Below are positions 21,154-30,579 of a stretch of 64,000 bases of DNA, one piece after another. Within the stretch, counting starts at the first letter, position 1. The number at the start of each line of letters is the position of its first letter. This stretch comes from Phytophthora colocasiae. Its lineage: Eukaryota > Oomycota > Peronosporomycetes > Peronosporales > Peronosporaceae. The notes under the pieces are model-generated. The model saw only the letters and a program-made list of their open reading frames with translations. It was not told the DNA's origin and made no database searches. The stretch spans positions 744,001 through 808,000 of the forward strand of contig JAGKQI010000090.1 in assembly GCA_018806915.1 (NCBI GenBank). Reading direction: 5' to 3'. A program made the translations under genes and the position numbers.

Positions 21154-21995
21154 AAGATGGAACAGTCGTGGCGAGGAGTAGCGAAGAAGATTTAACCGTA
21201 AACGAAGCTATGTTGAATCTGCTTTGCGAAGACCCTCTAGTGTATAACCGTGCACCTTTATTTGCGGTGGATGGAGACCTGGTACAGAGTGACAAGAAGT
21301 CCAAGACCAAGTTTCTCCTGGACTGTGGTGCTACAACAGTGTATGTATCGCGTGGATTTGTCAAGGAACAGAGATTGAAGACTCAAGTGTACTCGGAGCG
21401 TACCATTCGAGTGAAGCTTGGCGACAACAAGATTGGAGAGTCCAAGTTGGAACTAGTGAAGGTTGAGATTCAACTTAAGGGTGTACCCAACTACCAGTGT
21501 GTTGCTGTCGTCTTCGATATCACCGATGAGTTCGATTGTGTTCTCGGGATGCCATTCTTTGTGGATGTACAACCGAACGTCGACTGGAAACGTCGATGTT
21601 TCAAGGATGCCGACTCCGGTGGAGCCTCAGCAATGGATACTTCGACTCCCTGCGGGAAGTGCAGTCAGGCGAATGGCTCTGGGCTTCAGGATGCTGTGGA
21701 CAGCGAAAGCTCTACCACGATAAGCCGTGATTCCTGTCGAGCCGCCGTGCCAGAAACGCAGCCGAAGTGCGAAGGGGAAACTGCTGAAAGACCAGCTGGA
21801 GACGTCAAGAATCTCTCTCGGAGAGAGAAGAAAGATGCTCAAGTGGAAGCAATGTTTACTCTTGGAGTGGTTGACTCGGAAGGAGTTGAGACCAAGTACA
21901 TCACGAGGAAGAAGCTGAGGAAGTTCCTAAGGCTAACCGCGAAGGACCATCCCGAACATGATTTCATGATTTTGCTGACGAACGACACAATCTAG
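21066..21995 (+). CDS. Aspartic protease region of gypsy pol
   Basis: Open frame overlapping gag by 88 nt in the -1 register. It holds a retropepsin-like motif LLDCGATTVYVS (Cys replaces the usual Ser or Thr after the catalytic Asp) and DCVLGMPFF, the second conserved protease block. A linker with KKLRKFLR follows and the frame ends at TAG 21993-21995. Downstream frames are broken, so it is a remnant of a longer pol. The gag-pol overlap suggests programmed -1 frameshifting in the parent element. Confidence 0.75.
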   Translation: MLLLQETRPLQARLQEAEERPGKRPATSVKDGTVVARSSEEDLTVNEAMLNLLCEDPLVYNRAPLFAVDGDLVQSDKKSKTKFLLDCGATTVYVSRGFVKEQRLKTQVYSERTIRVKLGDNKIGESKLELVKVEIQLKGVPNYQCVAVVFDITDEFDCVLGMPFFVDVQPNVDWKRRCFKDADSGGASAMDTSTPCGKCSQANGSGLQDAVDSESSTTISRDSCRAAVPETQPKCEGETAERPAGDVKNLSRREKKDAQVEAMFTLGVVDSEGVETKYITRKKLRKFLRLTAKDHPEHDFMILLTNDTI

Positions 21996-23909
21996 AAGAT
22001 CGAACGTGACATCAAGCGAAGTGACGAACCGGACAATGTTGGATCGGAGAAAGCTAAACGATTTCTTCATACTGACTGGGAGTCATTCAAGGATAACCCA
22101 GCGTTTCCTGTTCTGGAGGAGTACAAGGATACCGTGTTCAAACCTGAGTTACCAGACGGTTTACCCATGGAACGCGAGATCGAGCATCGGATTGATGTGG
22201 AGGATACGCGCGTGGCGATGTATCGTCAACAGTGGAGACTATCACCGGAGCAGAAGACCGAGATCGACAAATGAGGCCCCGCAAAACAAACTGATGCTAT
22301 CGCATTTAAATACGAATCGCGACTAAGCACACTACTCGATAGAGCCGCGTCTGGTGCTTAATTTAAGCCCTAGTACGTCTCGAGATATTCAATAGCCGAT
22401 CAGTAGTGTTCATCTAAAAAATATGTCTCCATTTTCAAGACCCCAAAATCTCGACATGTTTAGGAGAGCTGACGAGTCAATATTGCTCGGTTTTTAATGT
22501 ATTGTATATTGATGGAAAGAACGTGTGAATAGCAGGTTAATTAGAGTACTTTTAAGCCTTTTCCCAGTGATTATTGGCTTCAAACTTTTGATGTCCGATT
22601 ATGTACGAATTTTGATTGGTCAACTTCAAACGCGATTATCTCGAAAACTCAAATGTACAGAAAAGGTACACTAGCATCAGTTTGTTTGCGGGGCCTCAAG
22701 TGGGTACGCGAGATGATTTCCAAAGGATTGATCCGACCAAGCATCAGTCCACATGCGGCCCCGACGTTTTGTGTTCGGAAGCCCGTTGGGTGGCGCATTG
22801 TCCATGATTACCGTTATCTCAACACGAACACAATTCGCCAGAGTGTGCCGATGACTCGGAAAGAAGATGTTTTCGACAGTATGGCAGGTGCCTACTATTT
22901 CTCGTGCATGGATCTGATGTCTGCCTACTACCAAGTACGAATGAAGACCGATCACATCAAGTATACAGCATTCCAAGCCCCAAGTGGATTGTACACTAAG
23001 TTTATCTCGGGATTTTGGAGTCAAGTATTTGAAGACGTCGGGACCAAGCTCAAGATGACGGTAGCATATCGTGCTCAGGGGGATGGCCAAACGGAGCGCA
23101 CGAACCGGACGCTTGAGGAGTATCTACGCTGTTACGTGTCACCTCGACAAGACAACTGGGATGTACATTTGGCGAATGCAGAGTTCGCCATCAACTCAGC
23201 GGTAAACTCCAGTATCAAGATGTCTCCGTTTGAAGCAGATCTTGGATACGTACCAGCCAACCCTCTGTCAGCACTCGCAGCATCAAAGCGACGACGACTG
23301 CAAGGCGGACAACGACAAGGTGTCAAGTTTACAGAGCATCAAGCTGCAGTGTTGCGGCAGTGCCAAGAGGCTCTTGAAGACGCTCAGGCTCACATGGCAG
23401 ACGTTTATGACAAGGGACGCAAAGCGCAAGAGTTCAAAATCGGCGACCGTGTGTATTTGAGCACGAAGAACCTCGACACGGCGCATACAGGGTTTCCAAA
23501 CTCTCGCAAACTCGGCCCCAAGTGGATTGGACCGTACTCAGTCGTTCGAAGGGTTCACAAGCATGCGTATGAGCTTAACCTGCCTCCTGGGCTCAAGCTC
23601 CATCCCGTGTTCAACACAGGATCGCTCAAGCCGTATGAGCAGCCGAGCCGACTTTCAAGACCACAAGATGTCATTTTACATGACGGAAGTGTTGGGCAAC
23701 TCGTGGACGCGGTTCTCAAGAAGCGCAAGCGCCAAGGATCGTGGCAGTACCTCATTCGGTGGGTGGGTGAGGAGAAGCCCACCTGGGAACCACTCGAGAA
23801 TCTGCATCAAGTGTCCGGACTTGTGCAAGAGTTTGAAGCGAAGCGACCGCAGCGGTCAAGCAAGCGCCGGCGAGTTGCAAGTACAGCGGAAATAGTCACC
23901 AGCAACTGA
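21996..23909 (+). pseudogene. Internally deleted pol: RT start, MITE, RT-to-integrase fusion, chromodomain
   Basis: 22000-22271 reads as pre-RT sequence (FLHTDWESFKDNPAF, EYKDTVFKPELPDGLP). A MITE interrupts at 22272..22698. Then RT motifs FCVRKPVGWRIVHDYR and the motif A region FSCMDLMSAYYQV follow, ending at GLY (about 22999), where the sequence passes directly into integrase (FWSQVFEDVG, AQGDGQTERTNRTLEEYL), losing the RT polymerase motif YxDD, RNase H and the integrase N-terminal part. The GPY/F-like block KLGPKWIGPYSVV and a chromodomain (YLIRWVGEEKPTWEPLENL) remain at the C terminus. The fusion keeps the frame open from 22653 to 23909, which hides the deletion. It cannot encode a working polymerase. 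Confidence 0.88.
22272..22698. mobile_element. 427-bp MITE inside the retroelement pol
   Basis: Terminal inverted repeats of about 26 bp: left TGAGGCCCCGCAAAACAAAC and onward, right the complement ending GTTTGCGGGGCCTCA with one base fewer. It is AT rich inside and holds no ORF. It separates two pieces of RT that otherwise run together. The target duplication is not resolved (flanks GACAAA / AGTGGG). Superfamily not assigned. Confidence 0.85.
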
Positions 23910-24176
23910 AGATGTACTTGCGTACTTGCGCAACGTAATAATGTTGCTCAACGGACTCGTCGACAACTTAATGCACAAGTATATCGCAACATTGTGGCCA
24001 AGCAATTCAATTCGACTCGCGAACGCAAACAAGTACATTTATTGTTCGAGAAAACAACACTTACAGAAGCTCTACATATCGAAGGAACATCAAGCTAGCC
24101 GACCAGGAGACATGGTACTCGCAAGAAGTCCCCGCGCAAAAGAGGGCTTAGAGGAGCTCCACACGACGGAGGAACA

Positions 24177-24992
24177 TCAAACCAGCCAACCAGGGAACGC
24201 AGAACTCGCGAAGAGGTTCTCAGCATCGGACGCATAGCAACCACGATCGGTCACCTCAATGACAAAGCAGTGCGCGAGACGCCGAGGATAGGGGTGGAAC
24301 CCTGCACACAGATAAACGCCAACCGGCAGTCCAAGCGACACCAGGTGAGCTGTCGTATTGGGACCACTGACGCTGTTTTCATGCAGGTTGCGCTCAAGGG
24401 TAACCTCCGAGATCTGGCGATCGCCGCTCGCACGTGCCCGCCGGTTAAGCCATTTAATGAACCGGCGAAGCAGGGGCCATACCACGATTGAAGCCTGCGG
24501 GTGAGGCTGGTTTACCGTGGCGAAGAACTCATCGACGAGCTCCGGCGATGCCCAGGTCCCCAGTCCAAGAAACTGAGAAGCAATGGACAGCGCAGTAAAC
24601 CCACATCGTCCATAGTCATCAGCAGCAATCGAGAGAGGAATTCCAAGCTCGCGGTAGTACCGTCGGAAGGAAATGCATTCCCCGGAGTCCTTCCAGTCAT
24701 CGACAAGACGAAGATCATCGCTGAAGTCGCTGAGCTCCGCCAGGAGCTGGTCACGGGGCTCCCAAGTACGTGAACTCCACCCGGTATATCCGGACCAGAT
24801 GACACGGTACTCGTACCGGCCAGGCTCTCCACGACGATCAACAATCGCCCACACGGCGTAGCGGCGCTCAGAGACGGACTCAGCACGTCGGGCGAGAACG
24901 GTTCCAAGCTGATCGCGAACACCTCGCAGCTGACTACGGACTTGACGTCGCGAACCTGAAGAACTTCTCGACGGCGTACTCAATCGAACCAT
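24177..24992 (-). CDS. Antisense ORF of the gypsy element: chromodomain plus possible cysteine-peptidase domain
   Basis: Intact 271-aa ORF on the strand opposite gag-pol, between the pol stop and the 3' LTR. Start chosen at Met 24992; the frame runs open to 25133. Residues about 44-85 form a chromodomain (YAVWAIVDRRGEPGRYEYRV, WSGYTGWSSRTWEP). The C-terminal half contains DDYGRCGFTALSIASQFLG and later LAHCFVIEVTDRG, giving a Cys...His...Asp spacing reminiscent of OTU/papain-like peptidases. This second assignment is weak. The ORF has no lesion although gag and pol are broken. It could be a self-encoded targeting or processing factor, a captured host gene, or a chance survivor. Confidence 0.55.
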   Translation of the reverse strand: MVRLSTPSRSSSGSRRQVRSQLRGVRDQLGTVLARRAESVSERRYAVWAIVDRRGEPGRYEYRVIWSGYTGWSSRTWEPRDQLLAELSDFSDDLRLVDDWKDSGECISFRRYYRELGIPLSIAADDYGRCGFTALSIASQFLGLGTWASPELVDEFFATVNQPHPQASIVVWPLLRRFIKWLNRRARASGDRQISEVTLERNLHENSVSGPNTTAHLVSLGLPVGVYLCAGFHPYPRRLAHCFVIEVTDRGCYASDAENLFASSAFPGWLV

Positions 24993-25250
24993 GGCAACCC
25001 GAATCGCGAGTTCTATGCGCAGGGTAAGACGAGCACGCAGCGAGGACACGAAGAAGACCAAAGGCCGAGGCAGCACAATTGAAAGTGAGACTTCGGAGCA
25101 GTGGCGGTGTCCTGAAAGAAGACACGGACACAACCCAGGCCAAGAACCGACGTCTTCGACAAGTGCACGAAGACGACGCCGAGGATGAAGAACTTCAACG
25201 AGAATGATCCCAGCGAGACTGAGAGGTCCATCCAGTATTGGAGGGGTGAG

Positions 25251-25441
25251 TGTATCAGAAATGATAGATATGCGTTTAGAAAGTCTAGGCTATTAAGTAG
25301 GTCATGCTAATATAGGGGCTCCCGCAACCAGTCATTTGGTTGCCGGGCAGTTGGTCGGGGATCGACCACACTTCGGATTCTCCCCGCCAGCCCCAACCCA
25401 GCTTCACCTCTTCTCCCTCCAGCCGGGGCCAGTTTGATTCA
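25251..25441 (+). repeat. 3' LTR, intact (191 bp)
   Basis: TG...CA long terminal repeat without insertion. It shows the pre-insertion state of the TTAA (CTATTAAGTAGG) that piggyBac elements A and B split in the 5' LTR. Confidence 0.9.
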
Positions 25442-25446
25442 GCCAT
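25442..25446. repeat. Target-site duplication GCCAT, right copy
   Basis: Matches 6647..6651. Host coding sequence resumes in frame directly after it. Confidence 0.9.
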
Positions 25447-25616
25447 GCTCGTCCGCGTATGAAGTGCAAGTCGATCAGCCCGCGGCGAATATCAACATCG
25501 GAACATGTATTCAAACAACGGGGCAAGTGTCCAAGAAATTATATTCCGTCGGCACAAGTCCATCAACTGAGACACGACCACAAAATTTAATGCAACCACC
25601 GTGGCTTCTTCAGTAA
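25447..25616 (+). pseudogene. 3' part of the split Cys-containing gene
   Basis: Continuation of the gene beginning at 6186, displaced 18.8 kb by nested transposons. It is in frame with the 5' part when one copy of the GCCAT target duplication is removed. It encodes about 56 residues with one further Cys pair (CSS near the join, GTCIQTTG) and ends at TAA 25614-25616. No frameshift or other lesion is seen in either half, so the retrotransposon insertion appears to be the only break. Confidence 0.7.
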
Positions 25617-26679
25617 GAGCAACTTCTCATTTGAGCTCAACAATGATCCTCCTCGGAACCACCTGCTATCTCTTTTACGATCTCACAGTGTAAATAAAAG
25701 TAATATCGATTAAGTTGATAGAAAATCGCCGCATTTGGCCCTGCAACATGGTTCTGGAAATGAACGACAGAGTAAGATTTTTTGGCGGTGGAGTCTTGCG
25801 TATAATGAGCGCTTTGGGTACATGTGTCTGTAAACCACCAAAAACAATGTCCTCCGCGCCAATCAAATTGATTGTCGACGTGCAGGACGACAGCGAGTGA
25901 CTCGCCGAGTCCGGCGTGGTGCGAATTGCCACCGCGCGTCTCACCGACTGCAGGCTGCTGCAATTTGCAGCACAGCCAAGGTTGCCTCGTTAAATTGTAG
26001 TGTTAAAAGCCAGCGTCTGTTTGACATGGCGACACCGCTGGAATTGGCGCGGCCGATGTGAAGCAGTAGTGCAGGGAATCAAAATGGTGCAAACACCTTG
26101 CGTTGCCGCCAGCAACACCCGTGGTGAGCACCCGATAAGGTTTAATGCGCGGCAAGCACTTTTGAAAAACCGTTTGCGCATCAGTCGTGGTGCTGAACAA
26201 GGCATGGACTAAGACAGTCGACATCGACCTGTAGCCGGCTCCGACAACCACAAGCTGCACCAGTCCGCCAACCGCCCAAGGACCTCGTGACAAATCCTTC
26301 TGCAATATCTAAGTGAAGCGTCTCAAGATGGTCCTTGTGTCCGTCATCAACTGCTTTATTTGCATGAAGGACGTCTAGCACAGTTCCAGCTAGTACCATC
26401 TACAATTATACTATTCCTGCCAGCACCTCGAGTGCGAGGGGGCCCGATTATGGCGTCGCACCAGACATGCGACGAACAGTTTAGCATGCGAATTTTAGTG
26501 ATGAATTTACAGCTAGCCGCTTGAACTTGCCGCTCCAGAGAAATAATAATTCGGCTCATGCTAAAGCCGTGGTTCGGTGCAGGCAAGGCAGTTAGTGGTG
26601 GCCCAGGTCGCCACCACCCCAGCGTGTTTTTTTCTCGCAGCTTTTAATAGTAGCGCGCCCACTATTAATACGTGATACG
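25617..26679. other. Spacer without recognisable gene
   Basis: About 1.06 kb between the split Cys gene and the 3' end of the T5orf172-like gene. Only short scattered ORFs, none with family motifs or credible splice partners. No repeat or transposon end recognised. Confidence 0.5.
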
Positions 26680-26908
26680 TCATTGTGGTCCCTTAAAAAA
26701 AAGGCAAATCTTCAGAGGTGATCGGACCGCGTTACCGGAAGTGAGAGCATTTACTCCTAACGCCCCCAGCCTGGTCTCGCTGACATAAACCCTTTGAACT
26801 GAAGTATGTAGCTCGCGAGGAAGGCCCTGCTCTAACAACGGATTCTCCACGGAGTCCTCGAGGTCGCCGATTTCTCTATCGATCGGCGGGTCGTTGACGT
26901 ACCGCAAC
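26680..26908 (-). pseudogene. 3' part of a GIY-YIG/T5orf172-like gene split by a hAT element
   Basis: Minus-strand frame ending at 26680 that continues, across the hAT insertion and after removal of one ACCGCAAC copy, into 29518..29640 without shift (...HDIVCALRYVNDPPIDREI...). It encodes the C-terminal tail (GDLEDSVENPLLEQGLPREL, RVYVSETRLGALG). Function of the tail is unknown. Confidence 0.65.
26901..26908. repeat. hAT target-site duplication ACCGCAAC, left copy
   Basis: Exactly repeated at 29510..29517 on the other side of the element. Confidence 0.92.
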
Positions 26909-29509
26909 TAGAGCTGTCGACGTCGTGGTGTAGGCCCAGTCGACGTCTCGACGTCGACCTGACATCGAGACGACATCCAACAGCCTGTCAGTATTTCAAA
27001 TTAATGACACTCAAACTGTCAACGGCGTTGAGGACATCTGGAAGTACTTGGACAACGTACATGATCCCTGGCTGTCCTAGCGAAGACCAGTCATGAGAAG
27101 AGCAGGTGTATAACATGCCTTACAGGTAGGTGTTACTGTTCTCATAAACATTTTGTTCATTACTGCTGATACACAGGAATTTCTGCGCGGTACATCGCGC
27201 TTTGACTTCTCGGTGCCTCTGACGATGCTGTCACAGTCGCAATGGAGACGGGATCTCTGTCCACGTGGTGTATGGAGAAAGTGGAAGAGATGAACGCAGA
27301 CGACGTTACTGTGCCAGGTGGGGACGGACTTGCCAACAAGATACGGGACGACAAGCCCCGACGTCACCGCCGACCTTTTCTGCCTGGTGAAGTTTAACCT
27401 GTCGGTTGAGGATGTTTCCTACTGAACCAGACGATGTTGAAGCTGCCCCTGGTGAGCCCGCTCTTAGCGATCATGTACCGCTTGTTGAGCCTCTAGGAAA
27501 GCGCGATCGCATCCCGGGGTTCAACCACTCAGCGCTAGGGCGGCCTGTGAGGGTGCAGTCTGCAGTCCTCGCATTGGTGTGCTATTGTGAAACTCTGCAG
27601 CTTGTATGCAGGATGCGAAGTTTGGATTAGGTCCGATGCCGGTCACCGTCGCTCCAGCCGCTCGATTTATTGCTGCTGACGCTGAATACGAAGCCTTGAC
27701 GCTGTTCTACTCGCTCAAATTCACCACCAAGTAGCTCACTACCGCAAGTACGTACATTTTAGACTGCGAATTCTGTACTCTTTTCAAGGAACAGAATCAC
27801 GAGTGTGTCACGTTTTGAGCCATAAAGATAATATCACGGACTGTACCAGCCTTTAGAGCACTCCGTCGTTTCGTGATGGTATTGCCGGCTGTGGAAAAAG
27901 CACGTTCCGATGGGACTGAAGACGCTACACAACCCAGCCATTTTCGCGCAAGTGGGGCCAAAGTGGGGAAGTCCAAGTGATTTTTTTTCCACCAGAAAAG
28001 AGGAGACGGTGGACTAGAATCCGTTTTGCTCAGGCTTGCTTCACTCGAACTATGGATGTATCTCTCCAGCTCCTGTTGGCAAGATATCTTCAAGACGTCG
28101 TCCCTAATTACTGATGATTCACGGTTCACTCTTGGTCTGTACACAAGTGCTTGCATTTCGCGACGCGCCTTCTCTTTTGGATCGTTAACTATCTTTTCAG
28201 GGCTTTGAAACGAGAGTAAAAGTAGCATTCATTATCATCTGCCAGTCGCAGGCGAAGTGACAAACGAAATTGACTAGCCTTCGTATGGATGTCTTCAGCA
28301 ACTGTTTGACGGGAAGGAATTGATAGTTGCGTCTTCGCACTATTCGCAAACCGCACTGCATCAATAAATCCTTGGTCCTCGACGATACTCATCGGTCGTA
28401 GAGAAGAACCCACCCATTGCGCGACAATCGCGTTGAAGATGCTCGGTTCTGAAGCACCAGACTCCACGAACACGTTTGTCAACTTACGAGAATCTTCACT
28501 TTCCTTTTGAAGCCTTTCATGCTCTTGGAAAGCGTGTAAGTCATCGGGATGAACGTTTTTCATGTGCGGGGCGACAATACTCTTTCCTTTTCGGATCGGG
28601 AGCTCAATGTTACAGCTTAAGCAATAGAAACACCGGGCATGATCACGCGTCAGCTGATCTCTTGGGACACTGGCGTGTTCATCATCGGCGATACAGACAA
28701 TATATTGCCAATTTGCCTTTACTCGCTGCGATCTTTTCGGAACGGGAAATGTCCTTCCTGCAGGACAAGATCGAATATTGACAGTGTCATAGGTCTGTAA
28801 ACGCGTTGGGGGCTGGGTTACTTGAGTAGGCCTAGATTCCACTGGAGAAGGAGACCTCAAATTGTGTCTTAATCTCTTTGGGGTAGACCTTGGCATTTGC
28901 GGAGTCGATTTTCGCTTTCGCTGTGATGACCGTCTTTGCTGATCCGATGGAGGCTTCGAAGTGGAGCCTAACCTTGGCAGAGGAGATGTAAAACGTCTGC
29001 TATCCTCATCGTATTCGGTAATCCCGTCGGATCTCTGGCCGCGAATCGCCACGTGCACGGTAGGGAGAGGTGAGTTTGGCAAATGAGAACCGGGTGCTCG
29101 GTTCTTTCGTGTAGACCGCGACTTTGGGAGATGTGAACGCGAGCTTTGCCGTGGTGTTGGTGACGCAAAAGATCTGCTATCGGCATCGGAGTCGCTGTCC
29201 ATTGTGCCAAATCTCCGAACACAAAGCCAACACTAGTGTGAAGTCTGTTGGGCTCACTCCGAAATGGATAATAAAGATCCCCCTTCACGGCCTGCGAGAA
29301 GGTAGTGTCCACGGAGTTCAAGATGCAGCTTCAATGAGGAATTGAGGTAGTTCATCCTGATTGGCTCGCTAAATGTATTTGAGCCAATCAGCATTTGCTA
29401 TGGTAGGGGATGTCGCGTAGATGTCGGCACGACGTCGTATGACACCGACCAGACGTCGTCTGTCGAGTGTCCGAAAAGACGTCCTAATCCGTCGACGTCG
29501 ACAGCTCTA
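26909..29509 (-). mobile_element. hAT transposon, internally deleted, 2601 bp
   Basis: 17-bp perfect terminal inverted repeats (TAGAGCTGTCGACGTCG at the left; its complement at the right) flanked by the 8-bp duplication ACCGCAAC at 26901..26908 and 29510..29517. An 8-bp duplication and a BED finger plus hAT C-terminal domain define the superfamily. GACGTC-type motifs are clustered at both ends (26925-26980, 29400-29505), like the subterminal transposase sites of hAT elements. The internal transposase lacks its catalytic middle part, so it is non-autonomous. The stretch 26985-27796 has no coding signal I trust. Confidence 0.92.
27797..29202 (-). pseudogene. hAT transposase remnant: BED finger and dimerisation domain, catalytic core deleted
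   Basis: The N-terminal frame (29202..28189) holds a Ser/Arg-rich leader, a BED-type finger (CFYCLSCNIELP...APHMKNVHPDD) and the start of the hAT body (EDQGFIDAVRFANSAKTQLS, PSRQTVAEDIHTKASQ). It then ends abruptly after LADDNECYFYSRFKALKR. The C-terminal frame (28228..27797) holds the hAT dimerisation domain (WWKKNHLDFPTLAPLARKWL, ASSVPSERAFSTAGN). Several hundred residues containing the RNase-H-like catalytic core are missing. The two frames overlap by 40 nt in different registers. The deleted product could at most bind DNA or dimerise. Confidence 0.85.
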
Positions 29510-29517
29510 ACCGCAAC
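29510..29517. repeat. hAT target-site duplication ACCGCAAC, right copy
   Basis: Exact match to 26901..26908. Confidence 0.92.
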
Positions 29518-29926
29518 GCGCAGACTATGTCATGGATCAATGGAAGACACTTCTTCTGGAAAGAGAAGGTCCCCGTCGATTGCCCTTCGTTTAAATGAGT
29601 AACTCCGAACTCCGTTAGCAAGTCCTTGATCAGAGCCTCCGCAGGGATGTGTCCATCTCCCCTCCGAACAGGAATTTCACCACGCCGAGTTTGCTTAGTG
29701 GTGAATTAGACTGTTGGTGATCGTTCAGTCGTCGGAGGATGTCATGGGAACGACCAATCTTCAGGGTGAAATCAGGATCATGAGACGAGTTGCGGTTGGA
29801 AGATGGTGCTAATCCACAATGGAGCACGTAGATCCCACCTACTCCATGCCAACGTGGAGGCTTGTAGAAAACCCCATTCACATGCGGCTTGTGATGTACC
29901 GCGAACTCTTGTTGCAGGTGATCCAA
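29518..29926 (-). pseudogene. Central part of the GIY-YIG/T5orf172-like gene, frameshifted
   Basis: Encodes GGIYVLHCGLAP...FTLKIGRSHDILRRLNDHQ, which resembles the T5orf172/MUG113 branch of the GIY-YIG superfamily (GIY-like strand, KIGR, arginine in the following helix). The frame shifts by one base near 29660: the first frame stops at 29630 while the other continues as AEALIKDLLTEFGVTHLNEG into the sequence beyond the hAT element. So the gene has a frameshift in addition to the hAT insertion, unless a small intron explains the shift. Related host genes in oomycetes are of unknown role. Confidence 0.6.
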
Positions 29927-30087
29927 TACGATCCCGCAATGATTACGGTAAGATGTTTACGCCACCGATGATTAGACGACTAGGATGATTGGACGAGTAC
30001 AGAGTGTTGGTGATTGGATGCAGACTAGGTAGAGAAGACAGTGTAAGCTCATATCAATCAATCACTTCTGAATTTCCATTCCACGCC

Positions 30088-30579
30088 TCAAGTGACTTCC
30101 CTCGCCTCGGTCTCCTCGCCCCAAGCTTCGGCATCCTCCCCTCGCAAGACAACCTCTACCACGACCTTCTTCAACTCTCGGTCTGTGTTCCGCCCGACAC
30201 GTCCACGGGGGCGAAGTCTATCGGTGGCGTCGTACAGGCGACCTTCCTGCAGAACGGTCTCCAGGTTAAGGTACGTATGGTAGCTTTCACCTTTGATGTC
30301 CGCGTTCGGCTTATATGTCCACTCTTGGTTGTCGGCCACGTAGATATGTTCGTGGAATCGATGTCGAAACTCATTCCAACCACGTCGTTTGCCAACCCTC
30401 GCTTGTATGGGTTTCCATGGGACGAAAGGTGCGCCTTTGAAGTACACCCGATTGGTGAAAACTTTCTCAACGTCCCGGAGTTGACTGTGCGAGATCACAT
30501 CCCCGGTCGCGTCCCGAGGCTTCGGACGCCTTGTCCACTCCAGCACCGCATCTTTACGCAGCTGCGTTAACGTCTCCAT
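30088..30579 (-). pseudogene. 5' exon of the GIY-YIG/T5orf172-like gene
   Basis: ATG at 30579 opens a 163-residue frame (METLTQLRKDAVLEWTRR, GAPFVPWKPIQAR, EFRHRFHEHIYVADNQEWTY, YLNLETVLQEGRLYDATDRL). Longer upstream frame to 30729 looks non-coding (rearranged CLASP repeats). It lies 160 bp upstream of the GIY-YIG-like part on the same strand, and an intron between them (about 30090 to 29930) is likely, though no single clean splice pair stands out. Assignment to the same gene is inferred from order, strand and spacing. It is divergent from AMP deaminase. Confidence 0.5.

Larger units (their letters stand above)
6652..25441 (+). mobile_element. Ty3/gypsy-type (chromodomain) LTR retrotransposon, non-autonomous, hit by later insertions
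   Basis: Bounded by direct LTRs (5' LTR in two pieces 6652..6697 and 20078..20220; 3' LTR 25251..25441), each beginning TGTATCAGAA and ending GATTCA, and flanked by the 5-bp duplication GCCAT. A tRNA primer site starting TGGTAGCAC follows the 5' LTR at 20222, and a purine tract GGAGGGGTGAG precedes the 3' LTR. Coding order is gag, protease, partial reverse transcriptase, integrase C-terminal part, chromodomain, so it belongs to the chromovirus-like gypsy group. Excluding the piggyBac block (6698..20077) the element is about 5.4 kb. LTR copies differ by 2 substitutions and 2 short indels over about 190 bp, so it inserted fairly recently, probably already deleted and moved by helper enzymes (inference). 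Confidence 0.9.

Noticed and set aside
22653..23909. Intact 418-aa pol protein
   Set aside because: It is a deletion product joining parts of RT and integrase; catalytic regions are missing.
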